Shown here: piece by piece, positions 52,358-61,351 of the stretch
Layout: the number at the start of each line of letters is the position of its first letter
Numbering within the stretch: the stretch's first letter is position 1
Assembly: GCF_003443675.1 (NCBI RefSeq)
Contig: NZ_CP031963.1
Location: forward strand, 3,929,501-3,993,500
Direction of reading: 5' to 3'
Source of the DNA: Aquimarina sp. BL5
GTDB taxonomy: Bacteria > Bacteroidota > Bacteroidia > Flavobacteriales > Flavobacteriaceae
DNA: 64,000 nt
Notes under the pieces: model-generated
Seen by the model: only the letters and a program-made list of their open reading frames with translations
What the model was told of the DNA's origin: nothing
Databases searched by the model: none
Program-made: the position numbers and the translations under genes

Positions 52358-54118
52358 ATGAATTTTATTAAAACCTCTTTACCTCTGTTAGAACGATATT
52401 TATGCGGTAAAAAGTTGGTTTTTTGTGCAGTTTTTGGGATCTTTTTTATAATAGATAGTTCCTTTGCAATACAGAAAACTAAAAGAATAGATAGTTTAGA
52501 ACAAAAATTAAAAGCACATACCAAAGAAGATACTACCAAAGTCAATCTTCTTAATGCAATTGGGTATGAGTATTGGATTGTAGATGCTAATAAATCTTTA
52601 TACTTTGGCTCTAAAGCGCTACAATTATCAGAAGAACTAGGCAATAAAAAAGGCATAGCCAGAGCTTATCGAATAGTTGGTGTAGCTCATTGGGCACAAG
52701 GAGATCTAACGATGGCTTTGCAATACCTCAATAATTCAAACAAAGTATACCAAGATATACAAGATAAAAAAGGATTAGCTAATACCAGACTCAATATAGG
52801 GATGGTCTACGCAGATCTTAAAGAGTATACAAAAGCATTGCATTATTATGAACAAGCGATTAATGAATTTACAGCACTAGGATTAAAAGGAAGGATTGCG
52901 ACTACTTTTACCAAAATAGGCACCATGCTTATTGAAGAGCATAAAGATGAAGAAGCATTACGGTATTTATCCGATGCACTAAAAATGCATAGGGATAATA
53001 ATTTTACTTATGGTATTGCAGAAGCACATAACAAACTTGGGATATTATATCTTCATAAAAACGAAATAGAACAAGCGTATTACCATATCAAAAAATCTAA
53101 AGAGTTAGGAAGTAAAGTAAATGATATTGATGGGTTAACAAATAATCTTATTATTAACGGTAAAATTCTAAGACTTTCTGGTAAACTCGATGAGGCAGCT
53201 GTTGAGGTAGATAAAGGTTTACAACTGGCAAAAGAAAATAACCTTAAGAAATACGAGTTGTTCGCCTATGACGAATTGAAAGAACTTAGAAAACAACAAG
53301 CTAAACCTGAGGAAGCGTATGTTTTTTATGATAAATATCTTTTTCTTAGAGATTCTCTTTTCAATCTAGAAAAATCAAAACAAATTGCCTATTTGGAATT
53401 TGAAAATGAGTTAGAAAAGAAAGATAAAGAATTGATAATGCTTAAGGCGGAAGAAAAAAAAGATGATCTTATTCAACTCATTTTGATGCTTAGTGTTATT
53501 ATTATATCGATTTGTGGGCTTATGATTTACGTCATTTCCAGACAACGAGCTAAAAAAAGTAATGAATTGGCATCTAAAACTAGAGAATTATTAGAAGCGG
53601 CTCATACCCTCACACAAAAAGAACTGGAAAATTCTGAACTAAAGCAACGAGAATTAAGACAACAATTGGATTTTAAGAACAAAGAGCTCAGTTCATATAC
53701 GCTCAATTTTATAAAGAAGAATGAAATCATAGAGAGAATACAGCAAACCATCCAAAATATTAAAAAGTCTTCCTCTATAGAAAAAAGAAAATTAATTGCT
53801 GATCTTAATAAAATAGTACGTACCAACCTGAGTATTGATAAAGATTGGGATGATTTCAGCAGATTTTTTGAAGATGCACATCAGGGATTCTACACAAAGT
53901 TAAAATCACAACACGAAGATCTAAGTACCAATGATTTAAGAATTTGTTCTTTGATAATGCTTAACCTCAATGTTAAAGAAATGGCAGGTATTCTCGGGAT
54001 ATCTCCCGATAGTGCTCGAACCGCAAGATATCGCCTTAGGAAAAAGCTAAAATTGACTCCAGAGCAGGAAATTTTCACATATTTAGTAAAAATCGAACAA
54101 GAAAAAGAGTGGATGTAG
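52358..54118 (+). CDS. TPR sensor with LuxR-like HTH (one-component regulator) 1
   Basis: 586 residues from the ATG at 52358 (a TTG two codons upstream is possible). N-terminal hydrophobic signal/anchor (LVFCAVFGIFFIIDSSFA). TPR repeats span about 60-310 (KALHYYEQAINEFTALGLKGRIATTF). A membrane helix lies at about 370-392 (LIQLILMLSVIIISICGLMIYVI), then a cytosolic coiled coil. The C-terminal HTH is LSTNDLRICSLIMLNLNVKEMAGILGISPDSARTARYRLRKKL, in its recognisable LuxR-like form. This periplasmic-TPR, membrane, cytosolic-HTH layout is a common Bacteroidota regulator type. It is a candidate activator of the shared-motif promoters because of its location. Confidence 0.88.
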   Translation: MNFIKTSLPLLERYLCGKKLVFCAVFGIFFIIDSSFAIQKTKRIDSLEQKLKAHTKEDTTKVNLLNAIGYEYWIVDANKSLYFGSKALQLSEELGNKKGIARAYRIVGVAHWAQGDLTMALQYLNNSNKVYQDIQDKKGLANTRLNIGMVYADLKEYTKALHYYEQAINEFTALGLKGRIATTFTKIGTMLIEEHKDEEALRYLSDALKMHRDNNFTYGIAEAHNKLGILYLHKNEIEQAYYHIKKSKELGSKVNDIDGLTNNLIINGKILRLSGKLDEAAVEVDKGLQLAKENNLKKYELFAYDELKELRKQQAKPEEAYVFYDKYLFLRDSLFNLEKSKQIAYLEFENELEKKDKELIMLKAEEKKDDLIQLILMLSVIIISICGLMIYVISRQRAKKSNELASKTRELLEAAHTLTQKELENSELKQRELRQQLDFKNKELSSYTLNFIKKNEIIERIQQTIQNIKKSSSIEKRKLIADLNKIVRTNLSIDKDWDDFSRFFEDAHQGFYTKLKSQHEDLSTNDLRICSLIMLNLNVKEMAGILGISPDSARTARYRLRKKLKLTPEQEIFTYLVKIEQEKEWM

Positions 54119-54335
54119 AGGTTTGTTTGATCTTTACTGAAATAAAAAATTAAATAATTGATTTTCAGTTGTTTAGTTTTGTTTGTCTACATTTTGTACA
54201 TCTGTTTTTAACACTTTAAACTTTAAAGTATACACATTGTAGGTATCGTTTTTATTGGGATAGCTAGGGCTTTCTCTAGTTTTACAATCGGTAGGCTTCT
54301 CTGCCTTTTTGTATTTACCTTTTAACTGAAATGAT

Positions 54336-55991
54336 ATGACAAAACCAAAGACTACATATACCAAATGCGGAGATATCAATATAGCATATCAGGTATTTGG
54401 TTCAGGATCGGTAGACCTAGTATATATTCCGGGATGGGTATCCAATATTGATTGGATGTGGTCGTGTCCGGAATTAGTTAGTTTTTTCGAGGAGCTGGGT
54501 AAATTTGCTAGAGTGATTCTTTTTGATAAAAGGGGGACAGGACTTTCTGATCGAGTTGTAGAATTCGCTACTCTCGAAGAGCGAATGGAAGATATTACAG
54601 CGGTTATGGATGCTGTGGGTTCTGAAAAAGCAGTTCTTTTTGGACATTCCGAGGGTGGAAGTGTCTCAGCGTTATTTAGTGCAACTTATCCTGATCGTGT
54701 TATTTCTTTAATCACCTTCGGTATTTTTGCAAAGAGGAAGTATTCTAAAGACTACCCTTGGGCACCAACCGATCAGGAGCGTCAGGTGGTTTATGATATG
54801 ATTGAGAATGATTGGGGCAGTGGAGATATGAATTTAGCATCATTGGCGCCTTCTAAAGTAAAAGATCAAGCTTTTATGGATTGGTTAGCTAGTTACTTCC
54901 GCTCGGGTGCTAGTCCCACTTCAGCTTTGAAATTGACAAAAATGAATACTCAGGTTGATATCATAGATATTCTGGGATCTATAAAAGTACCTACTTTGTT
55001 ATTACAACGTACAGATGATATTGATGTAAAAATCCAGGAAGGGCAATTTATTGCAGAGCGTATCCCAGGATCAAGGTTTTTAGAACTAGAAGGAAGCGAT
55101 CATCTATTTTGGGTAGGAGATACTGATGTTATTTTAGAAGCTATGAAGGCTTTCATAAACGATATAGAGCCAGCACCGGTTTATGAGAAAAAACTATTTA
55201 CAGTAATGGTTGGGCATATTATTGCTTCTGATAATCATAGTTCCAAAAATCAAGAACTTATTAAAGAAAATTTACGTCAGCATCATGGAAAAATTATTGA
55301 CTATACTTCACAAACATTTACAGCAACCTTTGAGGGGCCTAGTAAGGCGGTAAATTGCGGTTCTGATTTGGTAAAATTGATGAGAGTTAATGACACCTCG
55401 ATATCCCTTGGGATAGATATCAAAGAGTGTAACGTGCAACATTGTATTTGTGAACAAACAGGAGATTTTGAAGAAACTATATTCCAAAAACCGGCACCTT
55501 ACCGAATTATTCTCACGCAAACTGTTAAGAATTTATTGCTTGGATCTGGGGTAAGTTTGGCTCCACACAAAACGAGGTTCAAAACAGAATCCGGAGAATC
55601 TATATCCTTGTATACTGTTGTCGACAATCTAAAACCGGATAAACTCCAAAATTCAAATCAACATATCCTGTCAAAGCATAATTCTTTTTTAGAAAAGGTA
55701 CTTCAGAATATTCATAATCATTTAAGTAACGACTGTTTTGGTGTTACCACTCTTTGTATGGAAATCGGTGTAAGTGAGCGACAATTACAACGTAAGCTTA
55801 AAGCAATCACCAACAAATCACCTAATCAACTCATTTCTTCAGTTCGATTACATTACGCCAAGGAATTACTCTTGGATCAACAAAATACCGTAGCCGAAAT
55901 AGCTTTTCAAACAGGGTTTTCTAGTCCTTCTTATTTCTCTAAATGCTTTAAAAGGGAATTTGCAATGAGCCCATCAGAGCTTGTGAATTAG
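54336..55991 (+). CDS. Alpha/beta-hydrolase, cyclase-like and AraC HTH fusion 1
   Basis: 551 residues, cytosolic. Residues 1-285: alpha/beta hydrolase with nucleophile S105 in GHSEGGS, an acid residue in RTDDIDV, and H256 in GSDHLFW. Residues about 290-440: a domain with the class III nucleotidyl cyclase layout (KLFTVMVGHI; HHGKIIDYTSQTFTATFEGPSKAVNCGSDLVK; LGIDIKECN), but the metal-binding Asp pattern of active cyclases is not seen. So it is a degenerate sensor-like domain. Residues about 455-551: AraC-type double HTH (LCMEIGVSERQLQRKLKAITNKSPNQL; VAEIAFQTGFSSPSYFSKCFK). A one-component regulator that may bind or cleave a small ester or lactone signal is inferred. Confidence 0.85.
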   Translation: MTKPKTTYTKCGDINIAYQVFGSGSVDLVYIPGWVSNIDWMWSCPELVSFFEELGKFARVILFDKRGTGLSDRVVEFATLEERMEDITAVMDAVGSEKAVLFGHSEGGSVSALFSATYPDRVISLITFGIFAKRKYSKDYPWAPTDQERQVVYDMIENDWGSGDMNLASLAPSKVKDQAFMDWLASYFRSGASPTSALKLTKMNTQVDIIDILGSIKVPTLLLQRTDDIDVKIQEGQFIAERIPGSRFLELEGSDHLFWVGDTDVILEAMKAFINDIEPAPVYEKKLFTVMVGHIIASDNHSSKNQELIKENLRQHHGKIIDYTSQTFTATFEGPSKAVNCGSDLVKLMRVNDTSISLGIDIKECNVQHCICEQTGDFEETIFQKPAPYRIILTQTVKNLLLGSGVSLAPHKTRFKTESGESISLYTVVDNLKPDKLQNSNQHILSKHNSFLEKVLQNIHNHLSNDCFGVTTLCMEIGVSERQLQRKLKAITNKSPNQLISSVRLHYAKELLLDQQNTVAEIAFQTGFSSPSYFSKCFKREFAMSPSELVN

Positions 55992-56142
55992 GAAAATGAT
56001 AAGTAGTCTATAACTGTATAAGTTAATTATTTAATGACGTTCAATGTGGAAAACACAAATGTGTTATATTAATTTTTGTATGAAGTTGTATTTTAGCTAA
56101 AATTAAAGTTTCAATAATATATTTACTTAAAACCCTCCTATT

Positions 56143-57813
56143 TTGAAAACTGGAATTTTGTCACTTTTGTTATGTTTTATCTCTCTCTTTTCCTATTCAC
56201 AGGAAGAAAATAAGGTTACAGATGCGCGCACTAAAAAAATAGAAGCGACTAAAGTACAAATAGAAAATACCGATTCAGATTCTTTACGATTACCACTTAG
56301 GTTGAAATTAGCAGGTCAATTGGCCTATTTTGATGGCAATATTGCCAAAGAAATCTTTCTGGATGTTCGTAAAATCATTAAAGACAAAGGATATAATAGT
56401 TATCATTACCAAAAGTTAGAAGCAGAATTATTGTATAGTCTGTCAAGCGTATCATTAAATCTACAAGATACTGCAGCAGCCTTGCAATATGCCAATGAGT
56501 CCATAGATATTGCAACAGAGATTGGGTATGATATGATCGTGGGTCGGGCTCTAAGTAATCTAGGGAATACATACTCAAGACAAATGGATTTTGAGAAAGC
56601 AAAACGATTTCATAGACGTGCATTAGTATTCCATGAAAAGGCAAAATCGACTCGTGGTCAAGCACTTACATTGAATCGAATAGGATTAATTTTTAATAAA
56701 CAGAAAAAAGAGGATTCTGCTACGTATTATTTGAAAAAGGCTATACAAGCTGATACTGCCAAGACACTAAGACTACAAATAAAGGGAAATTTGGCTGGTA
56801 TCTATGCAGATGCAGGAAAATACGATCTAGCGGGTAACATTTATAGAGAAAACTTAAAACTGTTAGATCCGACTGCGTATAATATCAGAGCACATAACCA
56901 TTCTAATCTAGCAAAAGTATATGACAATGAAAAAGAATATAGTAAAGCAAATGCACATATAGATAGTGCTATTTTCTTTTCAAAAAAGGTGAACGCATTA
57001 TTTTTGATACAATCGACATACCACGCTAAAGTTGGAATAGCATATAACGATAAAAAATTCTCAGAGTCTTACGAGGCTTTTTTAATTCAAGATAAGTACA
57101 AAGATTCTTTAGTAAAGGAAAGTACAACAAAACGTTTTGCCGATTTAGAATTTGCATATCAATATAAGAGGGAAAAGGAGCTAGTCGCCATAAATCTCAA
57201 GAATGAATCTACTAAAAAGAAATTGTATTTAGGATTACTCGTTATTACCGCGCTGGCAGCTTTGTTTTTAATCTATTTTATTAGAAAAAATAATAAACAA
57301 AAACTAGAACTTGTCGCAAATAAAGCCAAACTAGCAGAGGTTGAAAAATTAAAAACAGCCTTAGCACTCGCACATCGAGAACGAGAGCTTAAAAAAGTAG
57401 TGGTAGAAAGTTCTGTTAGAGAAGAAGTCTTTAATAATACAATAGATGATATTAAGCAAGTTACGGCTTTAGATGATGAGAGAGAACGTAAGTCAGCATT
57501 ACGCTCCATATCGGCTTCATTATTATCAGAGAAAGGTTCTAAAAGATCATCTTTAAACTTACAAACGTACCTCGATGAGGTAAATATTGATTTTAAAATA
57601 CTACTTGATCAACATTTTTCCGAATTAAAACCAAAGGAAAAAGAGCTCCTTTGTCTTATGAAAATGGAACTCAGTACCATAGAAATTAGTAAGCTTCAAA
57701 ACAATACAGTAGCTGCTATAAAATCTTTAAGATATCGCATTCGTAAAAAACTTGGTTTAGGTTCTGAACAGGATATTATTGCTTTTATTGAAAATAAAGA
57801 TATTACGTTATAA
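56143..57813 (+). CDS. TPR sensor with HTH (one-component regulator) 2
   Basis: 556 residues, initiating at TTG (56143); an in-frame stop lies five codons upstream and no in-frame ATG fits the signal peptide ILSLLLCFISLFSYSQ. TPR repeats cover about 100-300 (DMIVGRALSNLGNTYSRQMDFEKAKRFHRRAL). A membrane helix is at about 362-380 (LYLGLLVITALAALFLIYFI), followed by a basic coiled coil. A C-terminal LuxR-like HTH has LKPKEKELLCLMKMELSTIEISKLQNNTVAAIKSLRYRIRKKLGL as its readable form. Same architecture as the regulator at 52358. It lies between the two hydrolase-AraC paralogues. Confidence 0.85.
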   Translation: MKTGILSLLLCFISLFSYSQEENKVTDARTKKIEATKVQIENTDSDSLRLPLRLKLAGQLAYFDGNIAKEIFLDVRKIIKDKGYNSYHYQKLEAELLYSLSSVSLNLQDTAAALQYANESIDIATEIGYDMIVGRALSNLGNTYSRQMDFEKAKRFHRRALVFHEKAKSTRGQALTLNRIGLIFNKQKKEDSATYYLKKAIQADTAKTLRLQIKGNLAGIYADAGKYDLAGNIYRENLKLLDPTAYNIRAHNHSNLAKVYDNEKEYSKANAHIDSAIFFSKKVNALFLIQSTYHAKVGIAYNDKKFSESYEAFLIQDKYKDSLVKESTTKRFADLEFAYQYKREKELVAINLKNESTKKKLYLGLLVITALAALFLIYFIRKNNKQKLELVANKAKLAEVEKLKTALALAHRERELKKVVVESSVREEVFNNTIDDIKQVTALDDERERKSALRSISASLLSEKGSKRSSLNLQTYLDEVNIDFKILLDQHFSELKPKEKELLCLMKMELSTIEISKLQNNTVAAIKSLRYRIRKKLGLGSEQDIIAFIENKDITL

Positions 57814-58126
57814 GGTGTTAAAAGGATTATTTATACACAGTTTTTTAATTTATTAAAACCATATTTTGGAAGTAATATTTTATTCATCTCTTAAAGAGAT
57901 AAATAAAATTCAACAAATTACACTTCTGTATAAAAAATTGTAAATCAGCATCTTAAAATACTTGATACTCATTTGCTACCCTCTTTTTTTTGCAATGTAG
58001 ACTCCTTATACATTTATTTGTTTAACAATGTGTCGTCTAACTTTAGATAAGATTATTCACTACTTATAATTTTTACTTAAGAAGCATGATACTGTTTTGT
58101 CAAATTAAAAGAATAGGATATATTTT
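57814..58126 (+). other. Gene-free gap with AT-rich hairpin
   Basis: An almost perfect inverted repeat, ATTTTATTCATCTCTT (57877-57892) against AAAGAGATAAATAAAAT (57893-57909), lies 64 bases after the TPR regulator stop and may end its transcript. No gene is seen. No shared-motif promoter is present upstream of the next gene. Confidence 0.45.
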
Positions 58127-59782
58127 ATGAAACCTGAAACCAAATATACTAAGAGTGGTCTGGTTAATATCGCTTATCAAGTTTTTGGTTCTGGTCCTGT
58201 AGACTTGGTATATATTCCGGGATGGGTATCTAATATCGATTGGATGTGGTCGTGTCCGGAATTGGTTGATTTTTTCACAGAACTAGGTAAGTTTGCCAGG
58301 GTAATCCTTTTTGATAAAAGAGGGACAGGACTTTCTGATAGAGTTGTAGAATTCGCTACTCTCGAAGAGCGAATGGAAGATATTACAGCAGTAATGGATG
58401 CTGTAGGTTCTGAAAAAGCAGTTCTTTTTGGACATTCCGAGGGTGGAAGTGTCTCTGCGCTATTTAGTGCAACTTATCCTGATCGTGTTATTTCTTTAAT
58501 CACCTTCGGTATTTTTGCAAAGAGGAAGTATTCTAATGACTATCCTTGGGCACCAACCGATCAGGAGCGTCAGGTTGTTTATGATATGATCGAGAATGAT
58601 TGGGGCAGTGGAGATATGAATTTAGCATCATTGGCGCCTTCTAAAGCAAAAGATCAAGCTTTTATGGATTGGTTAGCTAGTTACTTTCGTTTAGGTGCTA
58701 GTCCCAGTGCAGCTTTGAAATTAACAAGAATGAATACTCAGGTCGATATCATAGGTATTCTAGGATCTATAAAAGTACCTACTTTGTTATTGCAACGTAC
58801 AGATGATATTGATGTAAAAATCCAGGAAGGGCAATTTATTGCGGAGCGTATTCCAGGCTCAAAGTTTTTAGAACTAGAAGGAAGCGATCATCTATTTTGG
58901 GTAGGAGATACTGATGTTATTTTAGAAGCAATGAAGGCTTTTATAAATGATATAGAGCCAGCACCTGTTTATGAGAAAAAACTATTTACAGTAATGGTTG
59001 GTCGTACTATTTCTCTTGGCCTTAATAATTCAGAACATCAAGAAGTTATTAGGAATTACATAAAACAATATAAAGGAAATATAGTCGAATACACTTCACA
59101 AACATTTATAGCCACTTTTGAAGGTCCAAGTAAAGCTGTTTTTTGCGGCTCTGATTTAGTGAAAGCTATGAAAGCTATTCATGCTCCATTATCGCTTGGT
59201 ATAGATATCAAAGAGTGTTTTGTGCAGCATTGTATTTGTGAACAAACAGAAAATTTTGAAGTAGCAATATTCGAACAATCGGTGCCTTATCAAATTATAC
59301 TCACACAAACTGTAAAGAATTTATTATTGGGATCAGGAGTAAATCTTGCTCCTCATAAAACTAATTTTAAAACAGCATCTGGAGAATGTATTTCGTTGTA
59401 TACAGTAGTTGAAAACCTAAAATTAGATACGCTTCAAGACACGGATCAACACAGACTAGCGAAACACAATTCTTTTTTAGAAAAAGTACTTCAAAATATT
59501 TATAATCATTTGAGTAATGATTGCTTTGGTGTAACTACCTTATGCAGAGAGATAGGAGTTAGTGAACGTCAATTACAACGTAAACTTAAGGCGATTACCA
59601 ATAAATCTCCTAATCAGCTTATTTCTTCTGTTCGTTTACATCACGCAAAAGAATTACTCTTAGATCAAGAAAACACAGTAGCTGAAATAGCTTTTCGAAC
59701 AGGCTTTTCTAGTCCTTCGTATTTTTCTAAATGCTTTAAAAAGGAATTTTCAGTAAGTCCATCAGATTTAATTTCATCCTAA
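58127..59782 (+). CDS. Alpha/beta-hydrolase, cyclase-like and AraC HTH fusion 2
   Basis: 551 residues, same length and domains as the paralogue at 54336. Residues 1-290 are almost identical (S105 in GHSEGGS, H256 in GSDHLFW). The cyclase-like domain (about 295-440) has diverged clearly (RTISLGLNNSEHQEVIRNYIKQ against HIIASDNHSSKNQELIKENLRQ). The AraC HTH (about 455-551) is again nearly the same, so both probably read the same DNA sites and the middle domain has changed. It is separated from its twin by the TPR regulator. Recent duplication with specialisation of the sensory domain is the likely history. Confidence 0.85.
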   Translation: MKPETKYTKSGLVNIAYQVFGSGPVDLVYIPGWVSNIDWMWSCPELVDFFTELGKFARVILFDKRGTGLSDRVVEFATLEERMEDITAVMDAVGSEKAVLFGHSEGGSVSALFSATYPDRVISLITFGIFAKRKYSNDYPWAPTDQERQVVYDMIENDWGSGDMNLASLAPSKAKDQAFMDWLASYFRLGASPSAALKLTRMNTQVDIIGILGSIKVPTLLLQRTDDIDVKIQEGQFIAERIPGSKFLELEGSDHLFWVGDTDVILEAMKAFINDIEPAPVYEKKLFTVMVGRTISLGLNNSEHQEVIRNYIKQYKGNIVEYTSQTFIATFEGPSKAVFCGSDLVKAMKAIHAPLSLGIDIKECFVQHCICEQTENFEVAIFEQSVPYQIILTQTVKNLLLGSGVNLAPHKTNFKTASGECISLYTVVENLKLDTLQDTDQHRLAKHNSFLEKVLQNIYNHLSNDCFGVTTLCREIGVSERQLQRKLKAITNKSPNQLISSVRLHHAKELLLDQENTVAEIAFRTGFSSPSYFSKCFKKEFSVSPSDLISS

Positions 59783-59856
59783 ATCAATTATCAATTTATT
59801 TTAATTGCTACAGAAATCAAAACAATTTTTTTTGGTAGAAGCATCATAATACAAAA

Positions 59857-59930
59857 CAACTTCTTAGGGATGAGAAGCTTTTTTGCTGTTGCAGCAGTAT
59901 AGACTTGAACTCTCACATCTTGCGATCCTA
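59857..59930 (-). pseudogene. tRNA 3'-end remnant with terminator
   Basis: On the minus strand the stretch contains GAGAGTTCAAGTC (a T-arm-like GTTCAAGTC), then CTGCTGCA in the place of an acceptor 3' strand, CAGCAAAA and an AAGCTTCTC hairpin. The T-stem has at least two mismatches, and no anticodon or D arm precedes it, so it is not a working tRNA. The right window edge has a similar order (CGCCCGCA, CAGCAAAA, then an AAGCTTCTTG hairpin), which suggests a decayed or displaced tRNA end. Confidence 0.45.
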
Positions 59931-59973
59931 CATATCATATCATAATCAGATATCTCATTTATCAAAGTTAATT

Positions 59974-61296
59974 TTATTTCACTCTTCTACCTCCATAAGT
60001 CTTAACACCATATTGATAAAGAATAACAGTATTAAAGTTTTGTTCTTCGTCTTTTATAAATTCGACTCTCAACTCTTCATCAACTAAAAATACTTTTTCC
60101 GACTGTGCTACTAACTTAGCAGATTTTTGTCCAGGAATAACAAGTTTGAGTTGCCCATTTTCCTCTTCGATATTGAAGCTGACATTTTCTTTTATTTTGA
60201 AAGTACCAATATAATTTTTTAGATGATCAGTAGAAATCTTATATCTCTCGGTAGGAACTAACTTTTTACTTTTGATTTCGAAAATTTCTTCACCTTCATC
60301 TAAATAAGATGTTACTATTTTTTGATATACTTTAAAACCTTGGTCAGCATTAGTAAAAATGACCATTCCGTTTTTGGATTTAGGTAACAGTACCACAAAC
60401 GTCTTGATTCCATTTTCATCCCCTGAATGCATAATAACCGACTCACCGTTGGATAATTCTGGTATGACCTCCCATCCTAAGCCGTAAAAAAGGTTTTCTT
60501 TGACATTCACTTGTGGTGTCATCATATCGTTAAATAATGATTCCGGTAAACCCGCTCCGTTCAAAATATAGGAGCAAACCTTAGTGTAATCTTCTATAGT
60601 GGTCAGTAATCCTGCTGCAGCGTTTAACTCTGTTCTTGGAGCATAGCTGTATTCTTCATAATTTTTGTCATACGGATATACGACTTTATTCATATCCCAA
60701 TTGGGATTCCAAGTAAATGAAATATTTTTGAGTCCTAAAGGCTCAAAAAGTAAATCTTCAGCGAATTTTGGTAGGCTTTTACTCATTTTGTTCGTAATAG
60801 CTTTTCTAAGATATTCATAACCTTCACCAGAATATAAATACTGACTACCAGGTTCAAAATTAAAAGCTAATTTTTTTGATGGATTCATATTTCGCCAATT
60901 CACAAAACCGGATTGATGGCTCAACACGAATCTGGCATTCAATTTCTTGAGATTGGTATCCACTTTTAAATCTGGGTCTAGATGATATTTATAAAGCGGT
61001 TCATCTAAAGACAAATCTCCTCGGGATATTAGATGTAATGCTACAGTAGCAAATATAGGTTTGGTGAGAGAGGCTACGGTAAAAATACTCTCACAATTAG
61101 CAGGTACTCCGATTCTTTGTTCACCAAAAACTTTAGTATATGAGACTTTTCCGTTTTTAATAATGCCTACTGCAACAGCAGGAACTTTATACTCTTGTTG
61201 CCAAGTAGGTAATGTTTTTTCGAAATCAAATGATATTTCCTGTTGCCCGAATGAGCAAATTGTAAATAAAAGAAAAAGATACGACGGTATTCTCAT
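59974..61296 (-). CDS. Serine beta-lactamase-like hydrolase (class C/esterase fold)
   Basis: 440 residues with a signal peptide (LFLLFTICSFGQ). Catalytic motifs of the serine hydrolase/PBP-like family are visible: SLTK (about residue 78, in FTVASLTKPIF), the YSG variant of YxN in YLYSGEGYEYL, and HSG (IMHSGDENGI) as the third motif. The last 100 residues form an extra beta domain. Such exported proteins act as D-aminopeptidases, esterases or peptidoglycan-modifying enzymes, not necessarily on antibiotics. It is followed on the same strand by the LRR gene upstream (56-base gap), so co-transcription is possible. Confidence 0.88.
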   Translation of the reverse strand: MRIPSYLFLLFTICSFGQQEISFDFEKTLPTWQQEYKVPAVAVGIIKNGKVSYTKVFGEQRIGVPANCESIFTVASLTKPIFATVALHLISRGDLSLDEPLYKYHLDPDLKVDTNLKKLNARFVLSHQSGFVNWRNMNPSKKLAFNFEPGSQYLYSGEGYEYLRKAITNKMSKSLPKFAEDLLFEPLGLKNISFTWNPNWDMNKVVYPYDKNYEEYSYAPRTELNAAAGLLTTIEDYTKVCSYILNGAGLPESLFNDMMTPQVNVKENLFYGLGWEVIPELSNGESVIMHSGDENGIKTFVVLLPKSKNGMVIFTNADQGFKVYQKIVTSYLDEGEEIFEIKSKKLVPTERYKISTDHLKNYIGTFKIKENVSFNIEEENGQLKLVIPGQKSAKLVAQSEKVFLVDEELRVEFIKDEEQNFNTVILYQYGVKTYGGRRVK

Positions 61297-61351
61297 GGTA
61301 GGATATTTGTTTTTAATTAAGACGATTAATTTTAGATCGATTAGGCGTATA

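Noticed and set aside
58057..58080. GTCG at about 58061 as a further shared-motif promoter
   Set aside because: No GCGG-like core 17 bases later and no -7 box at the required distance.
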